The position numbers were made by a program, and so were the translations under genes. Shown here piece by piece: positions 59,639 to 64,000 of a DNA stretch of 64,000 nucleotides. Below the pieces are notes generated by a model, which saw only the letters and a program-made list of their open reading frames with translations, ran no database searches and had not been told where the DNA came from. The stretch comes from an uncultured Chitinophaga sp. (lineage in GTDB: Bacteria > Bacteroidota > Bacteroidia > Chitinophagales > Chitinophagaceae), in contig NZ_CALEJS010000015.1 in assembly GCF_937898475.1 (NCBI RefSeq), positions 653,877 through 717,876 on the forward strand, in the 5' to 3' direction. How positions within the stretch are numbered: the stretch's first letter is position 1; every line of letters begins with the position of its first letter.

Positions 59639-61861
59639 CTATCTGATCAGTGTGGTGATCTCGTCCAGCTTTGCGCTCAAACGGTTCACGGCTGCGGCAG
59701 CCACCTGGATCTGTTCCCGGGCTTCCTTCCAGTTACGTTGTTCAATCGCTTCGCGTACACCCGGTAACGTTTTTACGCCATAGCCGGTGTAAAAGCCGGG
59801 GGCATAGATGGTGTGTTTATACCAGGAACGGCGCGGCAGACCGCCATCTGTGAGCAGGCTTTGTTCTGCCTTATACAGCGCTTCGTTGAGGCTTTGCCGT
59901 GCGGCAGGACTGATAGTGCTTTTAGCCAGGGAATCGGCCAGTTTGGCGCTGGCTCTGTCCAGTGCCACCAGGGCGTTCTGCAGCGCAGAGAAATCAATGT
60001 AAGGCACTGCATCTTTTTCCGCCGGCACTGTAAAAGGTTTGGTAGGATCGGCAGCCAGCTGGTAGGTATGTTCTTTGATCAGGCGGTTTTCCAGCAGGGT
60101 GCTTTCGCGCAGCTGGTCGGTTTGATCCGTGATATCTTTTACATAGCTGTGGATCGTTTTATACAGATCACTGAAGTCGAAAGGCAGCACATCGGCATCT
60201 GCCAGGCGAAGGGCAGCGCGGCCGGCTACTTTAGATAAAGCTACGCCATAGTGAAAGCCGGGATCTTTAAAACGGGTGTAATCGTCGTAAGAATCGTATA
60301 CAGAATGGTATTCGCCGCCGTCATCCTCTCCGCCAAAGCCCAGGTTAAGCGAAGGGATGCCAAGGTGCTGGAAGAACGGAGAATAGTCGGAGCCGGATCC
60401 GAGGGCGCCCAGGGTGAGCGACTTCTTCTCCAGCTGCTCCTTTCTTTTTGCCGGGACAGCTCTCAATACCTGCGCTGCTTTCAGTCTTTCGTATATGCTT
60501 ACCTGCGTTTGCGGATCGGTCACATCTTTTGCAATTCCGTCCATCAGCTTTGTCAGCGCGTGGGAGCCGCCTGCGCCAAGGAAGCCGCGGCCGTTGCCGT
60601 CTGTATTGATATAGGCCACTGCTTTCTGCTGCAGTTCTGCAGCATGATCTTCTACCCATTCGGTAGAGCCTAAAAGGCCGGGCTCTTCGCCATCCCAGGC
60701 GCAGTATACCAGGGTACGTTTAGGTTTGTAACCGTTCTTTACCAGGGCGCCAATGGCTTTCGCTTCTTCGAGCATGGAGGCCAGTCCGCTGACAGGGTCT
60801 CCTGCCCCATTCACCCAGGCATCGTGGTGATTGCCCCGTACTACCCACTGATCAGGGTATTCAGCGCCTTTGATGGTAGCGATCACGTCATGGGCCGCTA
60901 CGATGTTCCAGTTACTTTCCACCTGCAGATGCACGGTAGCTTTTCCGGGACCGGTATGATAGGTAACAGGCAGCGCCCCTCTCCAGTCTTCCGGCACTAC
61001 CGGACCTTCCAGGGCGGCCAGTAAGGGTTGCGCATCGTGATAGCTGATGGGCAGCACCGGTATTTTCAGGATAGTGGGTGCGGCAGTACGTTCCAGCCTT
61101 TTGGCATTTGCCGTAGCGCCGATGCCGGGAGTAAGCGGGTCACCGGGATAGATCACCATGTCCATAACTGAACCGCGTTGCACCCCGTGCTCATTTTTGA
61201 AAGCGCCCCGGGGATATACATCCCCTTTATAATACCCATCTTCTTTGGGATCTGAATATATGATGCAGCCGATAGCGCCATGTTCAGCAGCCACTTTTGG
61301 TTTGATACCTCTCCAGGAGCGGCCGTAACGGGCGATAACGATCTTGCCTTTCACGTCTATCCCTAAACGCTCCAGCTGCTCGTAGTCGGCAGGGAGGCCA
61401 TAGTTCACATACACCAGTTGCGCGGTCACGTTACCATCGCCGCTCCAGGCGTTATAGGTAGGCAGCTGGCCATCCTGTCCGGAGGTAGCGTCTTCTTTCA
61501 GCGCCGGCTCTTTCAGGAGGGCAGTATACTTTGTGGGGCCGGTCATCTCCAGCACCCTTGTTTTGGGGGTTGGGAACAGTACCTGGTAGGTTTCGATCCG
61601 GGCGTCCCATCCGTAGCTTTTAAACTGGTTGAGGATCTTTTCGGCTATTACCTTGCCTTCCGGGGCGCCCACGTTGTGCGGTTTTGCGGAGAATGCTTTG
61701 ATATTTTCACCGATGTGTGTGCTGCTGAGCTGCTGATCAAAATCCGCTTCAAGCCGGGCATTGTTTCCTTTAGTACCGTTGGCCTTCTCCTGTGCAACTA
61801 TGGATTGGTTCAGCCCCAGCGCAAGGGCAGCGGCCATGGCAAGCGTAATAGGTCTTCTCAT
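59639..61861 (-). CDS. Exported M28-family zinc peptidase, GCPII-like
   Basis: A 740-residue protein with a signal peptide (ending SIVAQ). Order: M28 N-part, PA domain (GNVTAQLVYVNYG, LGIDVKGKIVIARYGRSWRGIKPKVAAEHGAIGCIIYSDP), the zinc peptidase core (VRGNHHDAWVNGAGDPVSG, AWDGEEPGLLGS with catalytic Glu, INTDGNGRG, FGGEDDGGEYHSVYD) and a C-terminal transferrin-receptor-like dimerisation domain (LQNALVALDRASAKLADSLAK). Glutamate-carboxypeptidase-II-like enzymes release C-terminal acidic or hydrophobic residues from peptides. Substrate is unknown. Complete zinc ligands are visible. Confidence 0.95.
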   Translation of the reverse strand: MRRPITLAMAAALALGLNQSIVAQEKANGTKGNNARLEADFDQQLSSTHIGENIKAFSAKPHNVGAPEGKVIAEKILNQFKSYGWDARIETYQVLFPTPKTRVLEMTGPTKYTALLKEPALKEDATSGQDGQLPTYNAWSGDGNVTAQLVYVNYGLPADYEQLERLGIDVKGKIVIARYGRSWRGIKPKVAAEHGAIGCIIYSDPKEDGYYKGDVYPRGAFKNEHGVQRGSVMDMVIYPGDPLTPGIGATANAKRLERTAAPTILKIPVLPISYHDAQPLLAALEGPVVPEDWRGALPVTYHTGPGKATVHLQVESNWNIVAAHDVIATIKGAEYPDQWVVRGNHHDAWVNGAGDPVSGLASMLEEAKAIGALVKNGYKPKRTLVYCAWDGEEPGLLGSTEWVEDHAAELQQKAVAYINTDGNGRGFLGAGGSHALTKLMDGIAKDVTDPQTQVSIYERLKAAQVLRAVPAKRKEQLEKKSLTLGALGSGSDYSPFFQHLGIPSLNLGFGGEDDGGEYHSVYDSYDDYTRFKDPGFHYGVALSKVAGRAALRLADADVLPFDFSDLYKTIHSYVKDITDQTDQLRESTLLENRLIKEHTYQLAADPTKPFTVPAEKDAVPYIDFSALQNALVALDRASAKLADSLAKSTISPAARQSLNEALYKAEQSLLTDGGLPRRSWYKHTIYAPGFYTGYGVKTLPGVREAIEQRNWKEAREQIQVAAAAVNRLSAKLDEITTLIR

Positions 61862-62038
61862 GTTGTTGATTTAAAGGCAGATGTTATGCAGGTTATTGAA
61901 TTTGGTTGATGCAGGCGGCTGTAGTCCACCGATCCTGTGGACAATTATACGGCGAATAGTTTTATTATGCAAGGGGAAAGTTGTGTTTGATAAGGGGGAG
62001 GTAACAGTGGTTTGTATGCTGGTGACCATCATAAGTCA

Positions 62039-62416
62039 TTAAGGCCTGGTAGTGTCGGGGCGCTGGGGAGAAATACTATCAGCAGGAATGATATTGGCAG
62101 AGTCAACACGGGTAGAGTCCCTGGTTTTACCGGTGAGGATACTGTCTGCCTGCATGGGACTGATACGGGTATTGGGAGCGTTGCGTTCCTGGCGGGTCAT
62201 GGTGCCCATTTTTTCCATGTCTTTCAATTCCTTTTTACTGAAGAGTTGCTGCGGATGTTTTTCCCGGCGAAGGCCCTCATCAAAGCGGGATTCCGCCCCA
62301 ATACGGGGCGCCTGGTAAACACGTTCTTTACGTTCAAAGGTCTGGCGGACACGGGCGCAGCTGAATAACAGTAACGCAAACAGGAATATGGTCACTATCT
62401 GCCGGGGTAGACGCAT
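62039..62416 (-). CDS. Small lipoprotein, hypothetical
   Basis: A 125-residue protein with a clear lipoprotein signal (FLFALLLFSCARV). The mature part is charged and low in hydrophobics: KERVYQAPRIGAESRFDEGLRREKHPQQLFSKKELKDMEKMG, then a Ser/Asp/Thr-rich tail (DSTRVDSANIIPADSISPQRPDTTRP). No domain recognised. It is an envelope lipoprotein by signal alone. Confidence 0.65.
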   Translation of the reverse strand: MRLPRQIVTIFLFALLLFSCARVRQTFERKERVYQAPRIGAESRFDEGLRREKHPQQLFSKKELKDMEKMGTMTRQERNAPNTRISPMQADSILTGKTRDSTRVDSANIIPADSISPQRPDTTRP

Positions 62417-62491
62417 ACAGATTATGTTTAATTAGATATGGATATAGCAATGACTCTAAGGGGATAACGGGTATTTGCAGAAGTTTATTGC

Positions 62492-62923
62492 CTAGTAAAC
62501 AATGGCATCTATCTTATACCGCTCTTTTTCTTTGATGACTATCAGCTTGACGGTTGTTTTGGTTTTGGTATCGCTATCCAATAAAGAAATAATATATCCA
62601 TCCTTTTTCCGTTGTGGGTCTTTGCTGACAGAAAGCGTTTTCAACCAGTCTTCATCGGCATCGCGGGCATTTAGGAATGGATCATAATCCAGCTCCGCAC
62701 TTTCTATCTTATTCAAAAGCCCGGTAGTACAATACTGCTTCCGGATGGAATGCAGTTTCTTTTCACTAGATGAAGATTTCAGCATCTCCCTGATGTACTC
62801 TTTATAGAACTGTTTTAGCATCTCCATGGAAGCATCACTGGGTGCTGCGGCATGCACGGGCATGTGAAAGTTCAACAACCCGAAAGCGGCAATAAGAAAT
62901 GAGATCAGGAGTGTAGGTTTCAT
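62492..62923 (-). CDS. Exported DUF3828-like protein
   Basis: A 143-residue protein with a signal peptide (MKPTLLISFLIAAFGLLNFHMPVHAAA), then a helix QFYKEYIREMLKSSSSEKKLHSIRKQYCTTGLLNKIESAELDYDPFLNARDADEDWLKTLSVS and a beta pair (GYIISLLDSDTKTKTTVKLIVIKEKERYKIDAIVY). The D-Y-D-P-F-x-x-A-x-D-A pattern is that of DUF3828, a periplasmic family without known function. A perfect palindrome lies 12 bp upstream of the start and a terminator lies further upstream. Confidence 0.75.
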   Translation of the reverse strand: MKPTLLISFLIAAFGLLNFHMPVHAAAPSDASMEMLKQFYKEYIREMLKSSSSEKKLHSIRKQYCTTGLLNKIESAELDYDPFLNARDADEDWLKTLSVSKDPQRKKDGYIISLLDSDTKTKTTVKLIVIKEKERYKIDAIVY

Positions 62924-62934
62924 GTAATAAATTT

Positions 62935-62960
62935 AATAACAAAATGGATATTTTGTTATT
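62935..62960. promoter_or_regulatory. Perfect 11-bp inverted repeat (operator candidate)
   Basis: AATAACAAAAT, four bases GGAT, ATTTTGTTATT. Located 12-37 nt upstream of the DUF3828-like start, in the position of a repressor or promoter element. No -7 box could be fitted to it. Confidence 0.5.
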
Positions 62961-63004
62961 GGAAGTTATTGGGATGGGTATACCTGAAAATATCTCTTAA
63001 ATAA

Positions 63005-63035
63005 CAAAGCCCCCGCACGATCGTTGCGGGCTTTG
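63005..63035 (-). terminator. Terminator after the small ORF
   Basis: CAAAGCCC, CGCA on the left pairs with TGCG, GGCTTTG on the right around a short loop. It lies 9 nt past the stop codon of the 56-residue ORF. Confidence 0.8.
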
Positions 63036-63044
63036 TCGACTGAT

Positions 63045-63215
63045 TCAGCCCTCTTCTACATATTTATTTAATACTTTTATCAAAGCTTTTTCTAGCTGAT
63101 CCTCATCTGCTCTAATCATTTCTCTTTTTCCATTTTCCTTTACACTTTCAAAACAATTAATCAGTTCCGTAAGAGAGGGAAACTCTTTTGCCAGTGTGTT
63201 CTTTATAAGCTTCAT
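63045..63215 (-). CDS. 56-residue ORF, possible immunity or accessory protein
   Basis: An ORF too short to be considered in a usual scan: M, KLIKNTLAKEFPSLTELI, then NCFESVKENGKRE, ending NKYVEEG. Predicted fully helical and charged. It begins 3 nt after the stop of the preceding 25-codon in-frame tail of the toxin-like fragment, so the arrangement is like a toxin followed by a small immunity gene. The reading frame ends 9 nt before a terminator. No family is recognised. Confidence 0.55.
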   Translation of the reverse strand: MKLIKNTLAKEFPSLTELINCFESVKENGKREMIRADEDQLEKALIKVLNKYVEEG

Positions 63216-63218
63216 AAT

Positions 63219-63296
63219 TTATTTAACTAATTTTTTAGCGATTTCCGAAACATCACTAATTTCTCCGGTTGCTACTTGGGTCGCAGTGTTCATCAT
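63219..63296 (-). other. 25-codon in-frame extension after the toxin-like ORF stop
   Basis: Directly after the TAA at 63297-63299 the same frame continues ATG ATG AAC ... to TAA at 63219. It reads M, MNTATQVATGEISDVSE, IAKKLVK. It may be a separate micro-ORF or, since the frame is shared, the original C-terminus of the protein past a nonsense codon. Confidence 0.4.
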
Positions 63297-63872
63297 TTAC
63301 TCGCGGCCTGCTGTTTTTAAGCCGTTTTGTTCGGCAAATGACTGAAATGCAGCGACGGCTTCTTTTGTTCCATCAATAAACATATGCCCTGCGGAGATTG
63401 ACCTAAATATTGAAGCCCCCTGATCAGCAGTGGCATCATAATACATCGTTGTATTGATTGCCGTAGATGGGTGTCCATTAAGTAAGACTCCGCCTCCATT
63501 AGTAGCTTTGTTAAGATTTATTATTTCGTCTGCAAAAGCCGACGGATCAAATGTCGCGGCTTTAGCAACAGTCTGCTCTGCTCCACGAGTTAGCATGCCT
63601 TCTGCCATGCCAGCCAGCTCCCCCAATATTTGGAACGCTTTACCCATAGGTATAGCGGATAAAACACCTACCGCAGCTTCTCCACTATTCACTGGCTTAC
63701 CTGTTTGAATATCCTTTCCTGTTACAATAGCCTGGCCACCATTAACTGTAGCATAAACAGGATTTAGATTTTGATTTACTCCTGCGACAAATTCATTTAA
63801 CGTATTTACAGCATATTGCCCGGCAAACTTAAGAGAAGACTTAACATCTGTAGGCTTAGTTAATTTGTAGTT
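63297..63872 (-). pseudogene. Toxin-like C-terminal fragment, 5' side disrupted
   Basis: 191 open codons without a clear start; the GTG at 63692 is only the first in-frame candidate. Going upstream the frame stops at TAG 63873-63875. Residues read KPTDVKSSLKFAGQYAVNTLNEFVAGVNQ, GGQAIVTGKDIQTGKP, GVLSAIPMGKAFQILGELAGMAEG, then a C-terminal part with HPSTAINTTMYYDATADQGAS and AGHMFIDGTKEAVAAFQSFAE. The small-residue-rich helical hinge followed by a compact C-terminal domain is typical of the end of polymorphic toxins such as RHS-associated proteins. Upstream fragments are open in other frames. It is probably a decayed or interrupted toxin gene; no toxin class is named. Confidence 0.5.
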
Positions 63873-64000
63873 CTACCGCTTACCATTCCAACCTTAACAA
63901 TTGGATCGTTTGGACTCCGGGTACATCCCCTAAAAAGTCATTATCCCGGTAAGCTAACGACGAAGTACATCTTTTAGCGGTACAGTGGTTCTTCTAACTT

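Noticed and set aside
63297..63692. The toxin-like frame as an intact gene starting at GTG 63692
   Set aside because: The frame stays open upstream to 63872 with protein-like residues, so GTG 63692 is internal, not a start.
1..64000. tRNA, rRNA or riboswitch genes
   Set aside because: No cloverleaf arms, ribosomal RNA conserved blocks or known aptamer sequence were recognised; a covariance-model scan would be decisive but was not possible.

Overview
The window is a chromosomal segment of a Bacteroidota bacterium, most likely a Chitinophaga-like member of the Chitinophagaceae. The evidence is a SusC/SusD pair beside a GH51 arabinofuranosidase, type IX secretion (T9SS) type B cargo with a PorP/SprF partner, a membrane TPR-HTH regulator, DUF3276 and DUF4142 proteins, and promoter boxes of the Bacteroidota form TAnnTTTG. 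No rRNA, tRNA, CRISPR array or complete insertion sequence is visible.

Layout. 0-3.3 kb: the 3' part of a hybrid histidine kinase, a tiny secreted protein and a TPR protein. 3.3-19 kb: housekeeping genes (gyrA, a saccharopine dehydrogenase-like enzyme, a sirtuin, a PAP2 phosphatase, pruA, prfB with a programmed +1 frameshift, a TspO-like protein, pgi, a PUR-like DUF3276 protein, an ABC exporter, purC). 19-25.7 kb: an amidohydrolase, a TonB C-terminal-domain protein, a DnaQ exonuclease fused to GIY-YIG, YceI, DUF4142, an esterase and an HD protein. 25.7-31.5 kb: a phytase and TonB-dependent receptor operon behind a TPR-HTH regulator. 31.6-34.5 kb: membrane proteins. 34.5-40.8 kb: T9SS cargo (11 SprB-like repeats), PorP/SprF and a second T9SS cargo protein. 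41-47.3 kb: a Cys-rich copper protein, a second hybrid kinase, a class I terpene synthase and a Sel1-repeat protein. 47.3-56.5 kb: an arabinose-oriented polysaccharide utilisation locus (SusC, SusD, GH51) with an upstream operon of a KdaD-like FAH-fold enzyme and a DUF6786-like lipoprotein. 56.6-63 kb: thioredoxin-fold proteins, an M28 peptidase and small envelope proteins. 63-64 kb: a broken toxin-like C-terminus followed by a 56-residue ORF.

The most unusual signal is not a gene. At least 14 gene boundaries carry islands made of degenerate short words repeated with a strict 7-nt period (8 nt in one case). In most islands two arms are inverted with respect to each other across an unrelated, often GC-rich centre. 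The word differs between islands (CTATGGA-like, TTTGGAA-like, TTAATAA-like, AGTCATT-like, ACGCTGA-like, CCTCAAA-like), but the period and inverted layout recur. Islands occur between convergent, tandem and divergent genes, so they cannot all be terminators, and arms often contain the stop codon and last codons of the neighbouring gene.

Starts were moved from the longest possible reading frame where an island, promoter or signal peptide argued for it (PAP2, pruA, FAH-fold protein, receptor, Sel1 protein, 78-residue protein). All functional calls are from reading motifs by eye. No database search was run.
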